The notes under the pieces were generated by a model. The model worked only from the letters and a program-made list of their open reading frames with translations, was not told where the DNA came from and did not search any database. The position numbers were made by a program, and so were the translations under genes. From Alphaproteobacteria bacterium (GTDB taxonomy: Bacteria; Pseudomonadota; Alphaproteobacteria; Micropepsales; Micropepsaceae), in the NCBI GenBank assembly GCA_018971835.1, contig JAGWZW010000001.1:1-64000 (forward strand): a stretch of DNA of 64,000 bases. The letters run 5' to 3'. Below are positions 40,171-53,405 of the stretch, piece after piece. Within the stretch, counting starts at the first letter, position 1, and every line of letters starts with the position of its first letter.

Positions 40171-41447
40171 CCGATCAGGATCGCGCGAATGTCGTTGACA
40201 TTGGTGAAAGTCGGGCCGGTGACGACCAGATCGCCCAGGGCGGCGAAGGCGTCGTAGCTCGCGTGGCGCGCCAGTAGGTTCCGCAGATCGAGCCCGGCCG
40301 TTGCGGCACGGCGAAGCGTGTCCGGTGTGACGATGGCGCCGGCCGCGTTCTCCGTGCCGTCAATGCCGTCGCTGTCACCGGCGAGGGCCCAGATGTCCGG
40401 ATGCTCGTGCAAGGAAAGCGCAAGCGAGAGCAGGAATTCCTGATTGCGCCCGCCCCGTCCGCCCGCGCTATTCGCCAGCGTCACGGTCGTCTCGCCGCCG
40501 GAAAGCAGCAGCGCCGGCGCTGCTGCGGGCTGGCCGTGCCGCGCGCAGGATTTGGCGATTCCCGCCATGACGACGCCGAGCGCTGCCGCCTCGCCCTCGA
40601 TGGCATCGCCGAGGATCAGCGGCGTGAGGTTGGCGCCACGCGCAACATCCGCAGCGGCGCGCAAGGCCGTCATGGCGGACGCGATCACATGCACCTCGCC
40701 CTCCGCCGGTTCAGGTGGCGGCAGGTTCCGCCCAATATAGGCCGCGACGGTTTCGGGGAGCGTCAGCCGGTAACGTGCCGTGATCTCGCGCACCTGCGAT
40801 GCGGATGGCGGCGCGCCGAGGGTCGGGCCGGAAGCGACATCCGCGGGATTGTCTCCGGGGATATCGCTGATCACCAGCGTGACGATCCGCGCCGGCGCGG
40901 CGGCGGCGGCGAGCCGTCCGCCCTTGACCGCGGAGAGATAACGCCGCATCGCATTGATCTCGTGGATCGGCGCACCGGAGGCGAGCAACTGGCGCGTGAC
41001 ATCCGCCTTGTCCGCCAGCGTGATGCCGCCGGCGCCCAGCGCCATTGTCGCCGAGCCGCCGCCAGAGGCCAGCATGAGCACCAGATCGGACGGGCCGAGG
41101 TGCGAGAGCGCCTGCAGGATGCGCCGCGCCGCTGCTTCGCTGTTGGCATCCGGTACGGGGTGGCCCGCCTCGATCACCTCGATGCGTGCGGTCGGCTGGG
41201 CGTGGCCGTAGCGCGTCGCCACCACGCCGGTGAGCGGCACGTCAGGCCAGGCCGCTTCGACGGCCGCCGCCATGCGGGCCGAAGCCTTGCCGGCCCCGAC
41301 GACCACGCAGCGGCCCTTTGGCTTTTGGGGCAGGTGTGCGGCGAGGGTGGTGAAAGGATCGGCGCTCTTCACCGCGGCGTGAAAAACGGCGAGGAGGATT
41401 TCGCGCGCCCAAACATCGGAAAATCTGGCATCTGAGAACCGGTTCAT
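40167..41447 (-). CDS. Glycerate 2-kinase (MOFRL family)
   Basis: VVVGAGKASARMAAAVE, HPVPDANSEAAARRILQAL, LMLASGGGSATMAL, LLSGGETTVTL, GRGGRNQEFLLSLAL. Confidence 0.92.
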   Translation of the reverse strand: MNRFSDARFSDVWAREILLAVFHAAVKSADPFTTLAAHLPQKPKGRCVVVGAGKASARMAAAVEAAWPDVPLTGVVATRYGHAQPTARIEVIEAGHPVPDANSEAAARRILQALSHLGPSDLVLMLASGGGSATMALGAGGITLADKADVTRQLLASGAPIHEINAMRRYLSAVKGGRLAAAAAPARIVTLVISDIPGDNPADVASGPTLGAPPSASQVREITARYRLTLPETVAAYIGRNLPPPEPAEGEVHVIASAMTALRAAADVARGANLTPLILGDAIEGEAAALGVVMAGIAKSCARHGQPAAAPALLLSGGETTVTLANSAGGRGGRNQEFLLSLALSLHEHPDIWALAGDSDGIDGTENAAGAIVTPDTLRRAATAGLDLRNLLARHASYDAFAALGDLVVTGPTFTNVNDIRAILIG

Positions 41448-41758
41448 GAGGTCGCCTTGCCGCGTTCGCCCAGCGTTGCGGAATCTGGTTTCCGAGTGTC
41501 TGCCGTGAATCAGGTAACCCGGCTGGTATTGATAGCGCAACTCACTAATGGCTATCGGTCCGGCAAAGCTGGTTTCTGTCAGTCGCTAGCAAAAGATTCA
41601 GATATGGCGACAGTATCGCGACTGTGATGCAGATGCGAGTAAAGGCAGCGACCCTTTGTATTGATAATGAATGCTGCGCGTCGAATTGCTTGCCGATTTT
41701 CTTTCGCGCGCGTTAAACTATTTTCACCAAGGACTCACATCGTTCGATGAGGATCAAG

Positions 41759-41956
41759 ATGTTCAAGATTGCCTTGTTGATCTGGGTTATGGCTGGAGTG
41801 ACGCTGGCGGGCAGCCTCATTCTGATTGCGCTGGTGATGCCGGGCTTCGGACAATCGGAAATGCAGATGATTCCGATTGCCGGAATCGCCGGATTTCTTA
41901 TCGCGATGCCTTTGTCGTATTTGCTCGCCAAGCGCATTTCGCATCCCGCACATTGA
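41759..41956 (+). CDS. Small two-TM membrane protein
   Basis: MFKIALLIWVMAGVTLAGSLILIALVMPGFGQSEMQMIPIAGIAGFLIAMPLSYLLAKRISHPAH; GAGGA upstream of ATG 41759. Confidence 0.7.
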   Translation: MFKIALLIWVMAGVTLAGSLILIALVMPGFGQSEMQMIPIAGIAGFLIAMPLSYLLAKRISHPAH

Positions 41957-42080
41957 ACGCGGTTGCGCTTCTATTGAGCATCTGGTTCCGCGCCGGCTGA
42001 TTTCGCCGCCAATGTGGTTCTGCGTCATGCGGCTTGGCGGCATGGTGCAGAGCACGTGCGGATAGCCGTTCCTCCCGGGA

Positions 42081-44111
42081 TCAGTTGGTTTTCTTGGCGG
42101 CGATGGCGCGGCGCACGGCTTCGGCCACGTTCTCGGGCGTGAAGCCGAAATGGGGGAAGAGATCCTTGGCGGGCGCGGATTCGCCGAAGCGGTCGATGCC
42201 CACCACTGCCTCGCGGCAGCTGGCATAGAAGCCCCAGCCGCGCGTGGTGCCGGCTTCGACCACGGCGGTCGGCAGGCCGGGCGGCAGCACGGCGTCGCGC
42301 CAGGCCTTGTCCTGCCGTTCGAAGGCTTCGACCGACGGCAGCGAGACGAGGCGCACGGTAATGCCCTTGGCCTTCAGCGACTCCGCCGCCGCGCGCGCCA
42401 GTGAAACTTCCGAGCCGGTGGCGATGATCGCCGCATCCAGCTTCGCGCCCATATCGGCGAGGATGTAGCCGCCTTGGGCGATTCCGGCCTCGGTCTTGGC
42501 GCCGCGCGGCTGCGGCGCGAGATTCTGGCGCGAGAGGATCAGCGCGGTCGGCCCATCCCGGCGTGCCAGCGCCGCCGCCCAGGCTGCCGCCGTCTCGGCC
42601 GCATCGCACGGCCGCCAGACGTCGAGATTGGGGATCAACCGGAGCGATTCCACATGCTCGATCGGCTGGTGTGTGGGGCCGTCCTCGCCCAGGCCAATGG
42701 AATCGTGGGTCAGCACATAGATGACGCGCTGGCCCATCAGCGCGCTCATGCGCATGGCGTTGCGCGCGTAATCGGTGAAGACCAGGAAGGTCGCCACATA
42801 GGGAATGAAGCCGCCGTGCAGCGCGATGCCGTTGGCGATGGCCGACATGGCGAACTCGCGCACGCCGAAAAAGATGGTGTTGCCGGCGGGGTCGCGCGTC
42901 AGCGGGCGCGAGCCCTTGTGCCAGGTGAGGTTGGAATGGGCGAGGTCGGCGGAACCGCCGATCATCTCCGGCAACGCGGCGGCAAAAGCGGTGAGGGCGT
43001 TCTGGCTGGCCTTGCGGCTGGCGATGTTTTCCGCCTTCTGCGCAGTGGAGGCGACAGCCGCCGCTGCCATCTCGGGGAACTCGACCGGCAGGTCGCCGGC
43101 GATGCGGCGCTCGAATTCGGCGGCGAGGTCGGGAAAGGCTTTCGCGTAGCGCGCGAATGCCGTCTTCCATTCCTGCTCGTTTGCAGCGCCGACGTCTTTG
43201 CCGTTCCAGGCGTCATAGACATCCGCCGGAATCGCGAAGGGCGCATGATCCCAGCCGATTGCCGCGCGCACGCGCGCCGCTTCCTCGGCGCCGAGCGGGG
43301 CGCCATGCGTATCCTGATGGCCTTCCTTGCCGGGCGAGCCGCGGCCGATCCGGGTCTTGCAGCAGATCAGCGTCGGCTTCTCGCCGTTGGCGGTCGCTAC
43401 GGCGATGGCTACGTCGACGGCGGCCGGGTCGTGGCCGTCCACGTCGCGGATCACCTGCCAGCCATAGGCTTCGAAGCGCTTCGGCGTATCGTCCGGAAAC
43501 CACTCGGCGACATTGCCGTCGATCGAGATGCCGTTGTCGTCGTAGAGCGCGATCAGCTTGCCGAGGCGGAGGCTGCCGGCGAGCGAAGCGGCTTCGTGGC
43601 TGATGCCTTCCATCATGCAGCCGTCGCCCAGGATGACGAAGGTGCGGTGATCGACCACCGTATGGCCGGGGCGGTTGAACTGCGCCGCCAGCGTCTTCTC
43701 CGCGATGGCCATGCCGACCGCATTGGTGAAACCCTGGCCGAGCGGGCCGGTGGTGGTCTCCACGCCGGGCGTCATGCCGTGTTCGGGATGGCCGGGAGTC
43801 TTGGAGCCGAAGCGGCGGAAGCGTTTCAATTCCTCCAGCGGCAGATTGTAGCCGCTCAGATGCAGCAGCGAGTAGAGCAGCGCCGAGGCATGGCCGTTGG
43901 AAAGCACGAAGCGGTCGCGGTCCGGCCAAGCCGGATTCGCGGGATTGTGCTTGAGGTGGCGGCGCCATAACACGCTCGCCACTTCGGCCAGCCCCATCGG
44001 CGCACCCGGATGGCCGCATTTGGCTTCCTCCACCATGTCCATCGCCAGGATGCGCAGCGCATCGATGGCCTGCCGCTCCAGCCGGGTTTCCGGCGTTTCC
44101 CTCATGTTCAT
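42081..44111 (-). CDS. cbbT: Transketolase
   Basis: [68 protein letters not shown]; symbol from cbb operon position. Confidence 0.95.
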   Translation of the reverse strand: MNMRETPETRLERQAIDALRILAMDMVEEAKCGHPGAPMGLAEVASVLWRRHLKHNPANPAWPDRDRFVLSNGHASALLYSLLHLSGYNLPLEELKRFRRFGSKTPGHPEHGMTPGVETTTGPLGQGFTNAVGMAIAEKTLAAQFNRPGHTVVDHRTFVILGDGCMMEGISHEAASLAGSLRLGKLIALYDDNGISIDGNVAEWFPDDTPKRFEAYGWQVIRDVDGHDPAAVDVAIAVATANGEKPTLICCKTRIGRGSPGKEGHQDTHGAPLGAEEAARVRAAIGWDHAPFAIPADVYDAWNGKDVGAANEQEWKTAFARYAKAFPDLAAEFERRIAGDLPVEFPEMAAAAVASTAQKAENIASRKASQNALTAFAAALPEMIGGSADLAHSNLTWHKGSRPLTRDPAGNTIFFGVREFAMSAIANGIALHGGFIPYVATFLVFTDYARNAMRMSALMGQRVIYVLTHDSIGLGEDGPTHQPIEHVESLRLIPNLDVWRPCDAAETAAAWAAALARRDGPTALILSRQNLAPQPRGAKTEAGIAQGGYILADMGAKLDAAIIATGSEVSLARAAAESLKAKGITVRLVSLPSVEAFERQDKAWRDAVLPPGLPTAVVEAGTTRGWGFYASCREAVVGIDRFGESAPAKDLFPHFGFTPENVAEAVRRAIAAKKTN

Positions 44112-44122
44112 GGCCTTCCTCC

Positions 44123-44989
44123 TCAGGCGGCGCGCCGCTTCTTTTCGATCAGTTGCAGGATGATGGGCGTCAGGATGAGCTGCATGGCCAGGTCCAGCTT
44201 GCCGCCCGGAATGACGATGGAGTTGGCACGCGACATGAAGCTGCCCTGGATCATCTTGACCAGATAGACGAAGTCGATGCCGCGCGGATTGCGGAAGCGG
44301 ATCACCACCATCGATTCGTCGGGCGTCGGGATCCAGCGCGCGATGAAGGGATTGGAGGTGTCCACCGTCGGCACGCGCTGGAAGTTGATGTCCGTCTCCG
44401 TGAACTGCGGGCAGATGTAGTTCACATAGTCGGGCATGCGGCGCAGGATGGTGTCGACGATGGCCTCGCGCGAATAGCCGCGGTCGGCCTTGTCGCGATG
44501 GATCTTCTGGATCCATTCGAGGTTGATCACCGGCACCACGCCGATCTTGAGATCGGCATGCTGGGCGGTATTGACCTCGTCGGTCACCACCGCGCCGTGC
44601 AGGCCCTCGTAGAACAGCAGGTCCGAATTGGCCGGCAGCGGCGACCAGTCGGTGAAGGTGCCCGCCGGGCTGCCCAGAACCTCCGCCTCCTCGGCGCTAT
44701 GCACGTAATGCCGCGTGCGGCCCGTGCCGGTGGCGCTGTATTGCGCAAACACGGCCTCCAGGTCTTCGAGGATGTTCGCTTCGGGCCCGAAATGACTGAA
44801 ATGGTTGTGGCCTTCCCTGGCCATCATCTTTTTCATCTCGACGCGGTCGTAGCGATGGAAGGCGTCGCCCTCGATGAAGGCGGCCTCGATCTTCTCGCGG
44901 CGGAAAATCTGCTCGAAGGTCTTCTTGACTGACGTGGTGCCCGCGCCCGACGAGCCGGTCACCGAAATGATGGGATGCTTGATCGACAT
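44123..44989 (-). CDS. cbbP: Phosphoribulokinase
   Basis: [44 protein letters not shown]; 288 aa proteobacterial type. Confidence 0.96.
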   Translation of the reverse strand: MSIKHPIISVTGSSGAGTTSVKKTFEQIFRREKIEAAFIEGDAFHRYDRVEMKKMMAREGHNHFSHFGPEANILEDLEAVFAQYSATGTGRTRHYVHSAEEAEVLGSPAGTFTDWSPLPANSDLLFYEGLHGAVVTDEVNTAQHADLKIGVVPVINLEWIQKIHRDKADRGYSREAIVDTILRRMPDYVNYICPQFTETDINFQRVPTVDTSNPFIARWIPTPDESMVVIRFRNPRGIDFVYLVKMIQGSFMSRANSIVIPGGKLDLAMQLILTPIILQLIEKKRRAA

Positions 44990-45000
44990 CGGCTCAGCTC

Positions 45001-46044
45001 CTATGCGCGAAACAGGCCACGGCGGCCGAACAGCGGCGAGCGTTCGCCGATGGAGGGCGGCCAGACGTGATAGCGTTCCAGCCGGTCCACCTCCTCACGC
45101 GAACCGAACAGCAGCGGCACGCGCGCGTGCAGGTTCGCCGGCGAGGTGTCGAGCAGCGGTCCCTGCCCGGTGGAGGCGCTGGCGCCGGCCTGCTCCATCA
45201 AGAGGGCGATGGGATTGCCTTCGTAGACCAGGCGCAGCCGCCCGCTGCCGTAGCCGGGGCGGGCATCGCCCGGATAGAAATAGACGCCGCCGCGCATCAG
45301 GATGCGGTGCGCCTCCGCCACCATCGAGGCGATCCAGCGCATGTTGAAGTTCTGCCCGCGCGGGCCATCGCTGCCGGCAATGCAATCGTCGAACCAGTTC
45401 CGCACCGCGTCGTCCCAGTGACGGTAGTTGGAGGCATTGATTGCGAATTCCAGGCTGCGCGGTGGAACCTTCATGCCCGCTTTGGTCAGAACGAACTCGC
45501 CCGTCTTGCGATCGAGCGTGAACATGTCGGTGCCGTCGCACAGCGTCAGCACCAGCGTGGTCTGCGGGCCGTAGAGCACGTAACCGGCAGCGAGCTGGGC
45601 GCGTCCGGGCTGGAGGAACGGCGCCTCCGGGCCTTCGTGCTCCGGCAGAACGGGTAGGATCGAGAAGATCGTGCCCACCGAGACGTTGGTATCGATATTG
45701 TTGGAGCCGTCGAGCGGATCGAAGGCCACCACCAGCGGCGCGCCGGCGTTGAGGGCCACGGGCGCGGCCATCTCCTCGCTCGCCAGCGCGGCGACGGGCG
45801 CGGACTTGAGCGCCTCGATCAGCATGGCGTTGGTGCGAAGGTCGATTTCCTTCTGCACGTCGTTGCCTTCGCCGGCGCCGAGTTCGGCGGCGAGATCGCC
45901 GGCCAGCGGCCCCGCGGCGATCAGTTCGGCAATGTCGCAACAGGCGCGTGCGATGGCGGCGACGGTTTCGGCCACGGGCTTGCGCGCCGCGTCGCTGCCG
46001 GCCCAGCGGGCGAGATGATCGGAAAGGGGAATGCGGTCTTCCAT
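45001..46044 (-). CDS. cbbF: Class I fructose-1,6-bisphosphatase
   Basis: [61 protein letters not shown]-like C-terminus. Confidence 0.95.
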   Translation of the reverse strand: [347 protein letters not shown]

Positions 46045-46064
46045 ATCGGTCCTCGCTATCGTCG

Positions 46065-46985
46065 CTATGAAATCGTTTCGCTGAATACGCGGCTGGCGCG
46101 GATGTCCTCGGCTTCGATGGTTTGCAACGCCTCGCGATCCACTACCCCGCCGGTTTCGCACAACCGCTGCGCCTGCCTGAGCCGGGCGCGGTCGAAGGCG
46201 TTGCGGATGGAGCGGGCGTTGGCGAAATTGGACTGTGCGCGCCGCCTGGCGATGTAAGCGACCAGCGCCTCGTGCGCGGCCGGGCTGAAGCGGTAATGGC
46301 CTTCGCGCGCGAAGCTCTCGGCGATGGTGAACAGCTCCTCGTTGCTGTAATCCGGAAAATCGATGTGGTGCGCGATGCGCGAGCGGAAGCCGGGATTGGA
46401 CGCGAAGAAGGTGTCCATCCGTTCCTTGTAGCCGGCGAGGATCACCACCAGATCGTCGCGCTGGTTCTCCATCACCTGCAGCAGAATCTCGATGGCCTCC
46501 TGGCCGTAGTCCTTCTCGTTCTCCGGGCGGTAGAGGTAATAGGCCTCGTCGATGAAGAGCACGCCGCCCATAGCGCGCTTCAGCACATCCTTGGTCTTGG
46601 GCGCGGTGTGGCCGATGAACTGGCCGACCAGATCGTCGCGCGTTACCGACACCAGATGGCCTTTGCGGATGTAACCCAGCCGATGAAGAATGCTCGCCAT
46701 GCGCAGCGCCACCGTGGTCTTGCCGGTGCCGGGATTGCCGGTGAAGGCCATGTGCAGGGTTGGCGCTTCGGATTGAAGGCCCATGCGCTCGCGCGCGCGC
46801 GTCACCAGCAGGAAGGCCGCAATCTCGCGGATGCGGCGTTTGACGGGGGCAAGGCCCACCAGATCGCGGTCCAGCTCTTCCAGCAGGGCGTCGATCTCGG
46901 TTTCGGCGCGCAGGGCCTTCAGGTCGATGGCCTGCTGCGCCTCCGTTTCGATGATCTCTGCTGCGGTGGGCCTGTCCATGTTCAT
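46065..46985 (-). CDS. cbbX: CbbX, AAA+ red-type RuBisCO activase
   Basis: [66 protein letters not shown]. Confidence 0.96.
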   Translation of the reverse strand: MNMDRPTAAEIIETEAQQAIDLKALRAETEIDALLEELDRDLVGLAPVKRRIREIAAFLLVTRARERMGLQSEAPTLHMAFTGNPGTGKTTVALRMASILHRLGYIRKGHLVSVTRDDLVGQFIGHTAPKTKDVLKRAMGGVLFIDEAYYLYRPENEKDYGQEAIEILLQVMENQRDDLVVILAGYKERMDTFFASNPGFRSRIAHHIDFPDYSNEELFTIAESFAREGHYRFSPAAHEALVAYIARRRAQSNFANARSIRNAFDRARLRQAQRLCETGGVVDREALQTIEAEDIRASRVFSETIS

Positions 46986-46993
46986 GCGCGCCG

Positions 46994-47425
46994 TTACCGT
47001 TTGCCGTTCGTGTAGCGCTCGCCCTCCGGCCGCTCGGTGGCATAGGGGCGGATCTGGTAGTGCGTCGTGCGGCCTTTGCCCTTGGTGCGTTCGAGCGCAA
47101 AGCCGGGCTCGTATTTCGGCCGCTGCACGATGAAGGAGTGGCGCACCGCCTCCCAGAAGCGGCTCGAATCGAAGCCGTTGACGCGGATATAGGCGTTCGG
47201 GTTGGCATCGCGGCAGGCGCGGATTTCCACCATCACGCCCGCGGGATCGCGCAGATCGAACATGGGCTGGCCCCACATTTCCCAATAGGTGTTGCGCGGG
47301 TGGATGTCGTCGGTGAACTCCACACTCACCGCCCAGCCCTTGTCGAGGCAGTAGGCCACCTGCCTGGCGATCTGCTCGTCGGTGAGATCGGGCAGGAAGG
47401 AGAAGGCGCCCTGGGTCACGCGCAT
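46994..47425 (-). CDS. cbbS: RuBisCO small subunit (red type)
   Basis: [58 protein letters not shown]. Confidence 0.96.
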   Translation of the reverse strand: MRVTQGAFSFLPDLTDEQIARQVAYCLDKGWAVSVEFTDDIHPRNTYWEMWGQPMFDLRDPAGVMVEIRACRDANPNAYIRVNGFDSSRFWEAVRHSFIVQRPKYEPGFALERTKGKGRTTHYQIRPYATERPEGERYTNGKR

Positions 47426-47448
47426 GATCTTGACTCCTCTTTTTTGCT

Positions 47449-48984
<1,536 letters not shown>

Positions 48985-49008
48985 CGATGTATTCAGGAAA
49001 TCTGAACG

Positions 49009-49950
49009 ATGCGGAACGTCACCCTCAAGCAATTCCGGCTGCTGACCGCGGCGGCGCGCGGCGGCAGCTTCGTCGCCGCGGCCGAGGCCTGCCATCTCAC
49101 GCCGCCGGCCGTCACCATGCAGATGCGCCAACTGGAAGACGAGGCGGGCATGGCCCTGTTCGAGCGTCAGGGCCGCAGCTTCGCCCTCACTCAGGCGGGG
49201 CGCGAGGTGCTGGCGGCGGCGGAAAAGATCGAGGCGGTGCTGGCCGATCTCGGCGCCGGGCTGGCGGCGATGAAGTCGCTCAAGAGCGGGCGGGTGACGG
49301 TGGGCGCGGTTTCGACTGCAAAGTATTTCGTGCCGCGCATGCTGGCGGCGTTCGAGAAGCAGCAACCGGATATCGACATCGAACTGGTCATCGGCAACCG
49401 CGCCGAAACCATCGCCGCCTTCAAGGACGGCCGCTTCGACGTCGCCGTGATGGGCCGCCCGCCAGAGGATGTGGAGGTGGAAAGCGCCCTGATCGGCGAC
49501 AACCCGCACGTCATCATCGCGCCGCCCGATCATCCGCTGGCGGGGCAGAAGCACCTTCCGGCGTCCGCGCTGGCCGGCGAGACGGTGCTGACCCGCGAGA
49601 CGGGATCGGGCACCCGCATGCTGGCCGAGCGGTTCTTCGAAGACGCGGCCGTCAGCCCGCGCATCGGCATGGAGATCACCTCCAACGAGACTATCAAGCA
49701 GGCGGTGATGGCGGGCCTCGGCATCGCCTTCATCTCCGCCGACACCATCGAGGCGGAGATCGCGGACGGCCGTCTCGCCGTGCTGGACGTCATCGGCCTG
49801 CCGATCGTGCGGCAGTGGTACGTGGTGCGCCCGGCCGCCAAGCGGCTGATGCCGGCGGCGCGGGCGCTGCGCGACTTCCTCACCAGGGAAGGCAGAGGGC
49901 TGCTCCCTGCGCTCAAGCCCGCGCGGCCGAAATCAGGCCGGAAGGCATAG
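49009..49950 (+). CDS. cbbR: LysR-type regulator CbbR
   Basis: LysR HTH LKQFRLLTAAARGGSFVAAAEACHLTPPAVTMQMRQLEDEAGMALFERQGR; divergent from cbbL. Confidence 0.93.
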   Translation: MRNVTLKQFRLLTAAARGGSFVAAAEACHLTPPAVTMQMRQLEDEAGMALFERQGRSFALTQAGREVLAAAEKIEAVLADLGAGLAAMKSLKSGRVTVGAVSTAKYFVPRMLAAFEKQQPDIDIELVIGNRAETIAAFKDGRFDVAVMGRPPEDVEVESALIGDNPHVIIAPPDHPLAGQKHLPASALAGETVLTRETGSGTRMLAERFFEDAAVSPRIGMEITSNETIKQAVMAGLGIAFISADTIEAEIADGRLAVLDVIGLPIVRQWYVVRPAAKRLMPAARALRDFLTREGRGLLPALKPARPKSGRKA

Positions 49951-49955
49951 GCCGT

Positions 49956-50405
49956 TCACTTCCCGGCGTGAACCAGGGTATAGGCGAAGTCGTATTCGGT
50001 GCCCTTGGGGTTGCGCGGATGCAGTTTCATCTCGCCGCGCACGTCCCGGTATTTGCCGGTGCCGCCCGTGACGGCCAGCATGGAGTCGCCGCCGTCCACA
50101 TCCGGGCCCTGTACCATGATCTGCCCGTCCTTGAGCTTCAGCGTCCAGTAGCATTCATAGGCCGTGCCGAGGGTGATGCGGATGCAGAAGCCCTGGTCGG
50201 TGCCGACCTTGGTCTTGTTCGCTGCATCATAGACCTCGTTGGCGAAAACCAGCAGGTCGCCGAGATTCTTCTCGGCCTTGCCCAGATGGGCGGTGGTGTC
50301 GCTGGTCGCGTGTTCGACGACGGTGAAGCTTTCCGCCAGCGCGGGCGTAGCCAGAAAAAGCGCGGCGCCGAGCGCCAACAGCGAATTTGCCAGAATCGGT
50401 TTCAT
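49956..50405 (-). CDS. Secreted protein, possibly allene-oxide-cyclase/dirigent-like barrel
   Basis: Signal peptide MKPILANSLLALGAALFLATPALA; AVTGGTGKYRDVRGEMKLHPRN resembles the barrel-like family. Confidence 0.55.
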   Translation of the reverse strand: MKPILANSLLALGAALFLATPALAESFTVVEHATSDTTAHLGKAEKNLGDLLVFANEVYDAANKTKVGTDQGFCIRITLGTAYECYWTLKLKDGQIMVQGPDVDGGDSMLAVTGGTGKYRDVRGEMKLHPRNPKGTEYDFAYTLVHAGK

Positions 50406-50418
50406 TTCTCTCTCCCTT

Positions 50419-51888
50419 TTAGTCTTGTGCCAGTTTCCAGGCATCGCCGGCCGGCGCGGTGCCGTGATCGTAGGGCCGGCCCAACACCATGTAGAGCGCG
50501 CCGATGCCGACGATCCCCAGCCAGGTGATGCTCATCGCGTAGTTCAGGTACCACGGTGCGGCGGGCGTGCGCGGCCACAACATGTCGATGATGGCGCCGA
50601 TACCGTAGACGAGTGCGATCAGGTTGACCGCCAGGCCCCATCTGCCCAGCGTGAAGCGGCCGCCGGGTTTCCAGCCGCGCAGCCGCGCGGTCAGCGCGCC
50701 CAGCACGATCATCTGGAACGCGGCATAGATGCCGATGATGGCGGAGTTGACGATGGTGCCGATGGCGCTCTGGAAAAACAGCCCCAGGCACACGATCACC
50801 GCCGCCACGATGCCCGACATGGCCAGCGCCCGCGTCGGCACATGGGTGTGCGGAGAGATGGCGGAGAGATAGTCGTTGGCCACGATCATCCGGTCGCGCG
50901 CATAGGCGAAGACGAGGCGGCTGGTCGCGGCCTGCAAGGACAGGATGCAGGACATGAACGACACCATCACCACCGCCACCACCAGCTTGGCGCCGAGGGA
51001 GCCGAAGACGGACAGCAGCAGTGCCTCCACCGGATCGGTCAGCTTGCCGGAGATCACCGCGCCGATATCGGGCTGGGCCAGGATCAGGGCGAAGCACACG
51101 AACGCCGCCGCCGTCATGCCGACATAGATCGTCATGCGCATGGCGCGCGGAATGGCGACGCCTGGATTGGGCGTTTCCTCCGCCACGTCGCCACAGGCCT
51201 CGAAGCCGTAGCAGGTGAAGAGCCCCACCACCGCCGCCGCCATGAAGGCGGGGAAGTAGCTGCCGCCCGCGCCGATGCCGAAAGTGTCGAACACCACGGC
51301 GAAGGGCTGGTGCCGCTGGAACAGCAAAAGATAGCCGCCGACCACGATGGCGCCGAGGATCTCGCAGACGAAGCCGAACATCGCCACCCGCGCCAAAAGC
51401 TTGGTGCCCGCGAGATTGACGGCGGTGGACAGCGCGATCAGCCCCAGCGCGATGGCCGTGGTGATCATCGGCGTGTCGGTGAAGCCCAGCAGCGTCGCCA
51501 GAAACGGCCCGGCGCCCACCGCCACCGCCGCGATGGTGGTGAAGAGGGCCCAGCCATAGATCCAGCCCGCCATCCAGGCCCAGCGCTTGCCCACCAGCCG
51601 GCGCGCCCAGGGATAGAGCCCGCCGGAAATCGGAAACTGTGATACCACTTCACCAAAAATCAGGCAGACGAGAAACTGTCCCGCGCCGGCCAAGAAATAG
51701 GACCACAACATCGGCGGGCCGCCGGTGGAAAGGCCGAGGTCGAAGACCGAATAAACCCCCACCACCGGCGAGAGATAGGTGAAGCCGAGGGCGAAATTCT
51801 CCCACAGGCTCATCGAACGGTCGAATTTCGCCGTGTAGCCCAGCGCTGCCAGTTGCGCGGCATCGGCATCCTTGGTTTCTGCCTGCAT
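50419..51888 (-). CDS. APC-family amino-acid/polyamine permease
   Basis: ~12 TM helices; GYTAKFDRSMSLWENFALGFTYLSPVVGVYSVF; GFEACGDVAEETPNPGVAIPRAMRMTIYVG. Confidence 0.92.
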   Translation of the reverse strand: MQAETKDADAAQLAALGYTAKFDRSMSLWENFALGFTYLSPVVGVYSVFDLGLSTGGPPMLWSYFLAGAGQFLVCLIFGEVVSQFPISGGLYPWARRLVGKRWAWMAGWIYGWALFTTIAAVAVGAGPFLATLLGFTDTPMITTAIALGLIALSTAVNLAGTKLLARVAMFGFVCEILGAIVVGGYLLLFQRHQPFAVVFDTFGIGAGGSYFPAFMAAAVVGLFTCYGFEACGDVAEETPNPGVAIPRAMRMTIYVGMTAAAFVCFALILAQPDIGAVISGKLTDPVEALLLSVFGSLGAKLVVAVVMVSFMSCILSLQAATSRLVFAYARDRMIVANDYLSAISPHTHVPTRALAMSGIVAAVIVCLGLFFQSAIGTIVNSAIIGIYAAFQMIVLGALTARLRGWKPGGRFTLGRWGLAVNLIALVYGIGAIIDMLWPRTPAAPWYLNYAMSITWLGIVGIGALYMVLGRPYDHGTAPAGDAWKLAQD

Positions 51889-51970
51889 CCCAGCCCTCCC
51901 GAAAGCAGCGCTATTTCTGGACCTGTGATCGCAAATCTGTCAACCTGCCGGCCGTTTTCCGGAGGTTCTC

Positions 51971-53398
51971 ATGACACTCGATCTTCGTATCGGCGATCAA
52001 TTCGAAGCAGGGGACGGACCGGCGGAGCAGGTGCTCAATCCACGCACCGGCGCGGTGATCGCGGAGGTAGCCGAAGCCTCGCCCGGTCAGGTGGATCGCG
52101 CGGTGGCGGCGGCCGATGCCGCGTTTGCCACCTGGTCGCGCACCACTCCGGCGGAGCGCGCGGCGGCCTTGCTGAAACTGGCAGATTTGATCGAGCGCGA
52201 GGCGGAAGGCTATGCCGACCTTGAAGCCCTGAACTGCGGCAAGCCGCGCCATCTGGTGCTGGCGGACGAGATGCCCGCCATCGTCGATTGCTTCCGTTTC
52301 TTCGCCGGGGCCGTGCGCACGATGCACGGGCCGGTAGCAGGCGAATATCTGCCCGGCTTCACCTCCATGATCCGGCGCGATGCGATCGGCGTGGTGGGTT
52401 CGGTGGCGCCGTGGAACTATCCCCTGATGATGGCGGCGTGGAAACTGGCGCCGGCGCTGGCCGCCGGCAACACGGTGGTCTTGAAGCCGTCGGAGCAGAC
52501 GCCGCTGACCGCACTCAAGCTGGCGCATCATCTGGCCGAGGCACTGCCCGAGGGCGTGGCCAATATCGTCACCGGCCGCGGGGCCAGCGTGGGCCAGCAT
52601 CTGATTGCGCATCCCAAAGTGGCGATGATCTCGCTGACCGGCGACGTCGGCACCGGGCGCATGGTGCTGGCGGCGGCGCAGGCGACGGTGAAGCGCACGC
52701 ATCTGGAGCTGGGCGGCAAGGCGCCGGTGATCGTGTTCGACGACGCGGATATCGAGGCGGTGGTCACGGGCCTCAGAACCTTCGGCTATTACAATGCCGG
52801 GCAGGATTGCACCGCGGCCTGCCGCGTCTATGCGCATGCGAAGATCTACGACCGGCTGGTGGCCGATCTGTCGGCTGCCGCCTCTTCGCTGCGTTTCAAT
52901 CAGGCGGACGATAGCCAGAACGAAATCGGCCCGCTGATTTCGGCGCGCCAGCGCGAACGCGTTGCCGGTTTCGTCGCGCGCGCCGGCGAGGCTCGGCATA
53001 TCGAGATCGCTGCCGGCGGCAAGGCGCCGGACGGTCCCGGCTTCTATTTTCAGCCCACCGTGGTGGCCGGCGCACGGCAGGACGACGAGATCGTCCGCCG
53101 CGAAGTGTTCGGACCGGTGATATCGGTCACCCGCTTCACCGATGAAGCGGAGGCCCTGTCGTTCGCCAACGACTCCGATTACGGCTTGGCATCGTCGGTG
53201 TGGACGAAGGATGTCGCGCGCGGTCTGCGGGCCGCGGCGCAGTTGCGCTATGGCTGCACCTGGGTCAACTGCCACTTCATGCTGACCAACGAGATGCCGC
53301 ATGGCGGGCTCAAGCAATCCGGCTACGGCAAGGATCTCAGCAGCTATGCGCTGGAGGATTACACCGTGGCGCGGCACATCATGATCAACACGCAATAG
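51971..53398 (+). CDS. Aldehyde dehydrogenase, gamma-aminobutyraldehyde dehydrogenase-like
   Basis: [73 protein letters not shown]. Confidence 0.9.
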   Translation: MTLDLRIGDQFEAGDGPAEQVLNPRTGAVIAEVAEASPGQVDRAVAAADAAFATWSRTTPAERAAALLKLADLIEREAEGYADLEALNCGKPRHLVLADEMPAIVDCFRFFAGAVRTMHGPVAGEYLPGFTSMIRRDAIGVVGSVAPWNYPLMMAAWKLAPALAAGNTVVLKPSEQTPLTALKLAHHLAEALPEGVANIVTGRGASVGQHLIAHPKVAMISLTGDVGTGRMVLAAAQATVKRTHLELGGKAPVIVFDDADIEAVVTGLRTFGYYNAGQDCTAACRVYAHAKIYDRLVADLSAAASSLRFNQADDSQNEIGPLISARQRERVAGFVARAGEARHIEIAAGGKAPDGPGFYFQPTVVAGARQDDEIVRREVFGPVISVTRFTDEAEALSFANDSDYGLASSVWTKDVARGLRAAAQLRYGCTWVNCHFMLTNEMPHGGLKQSGYGKDLSSYALEDYTVARHIMINTQ

Positions 53399-53405
53399 GC
53401 GGGCG

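Noticed and set aside
44112-44516. N-terminal extension of transketolase (811-aa ORF)
   Set aside because: Out-of-frame with phosphoribulokinase; the transketolase start [10 protein letters not shown] is at 44111.
46045-47208. N-terminal extension of fructose-bisphosphatase (735-aa ORF)
   Set aside because: Shadow of cbbX; genuine start [14 protein letters not shown] at 46044.
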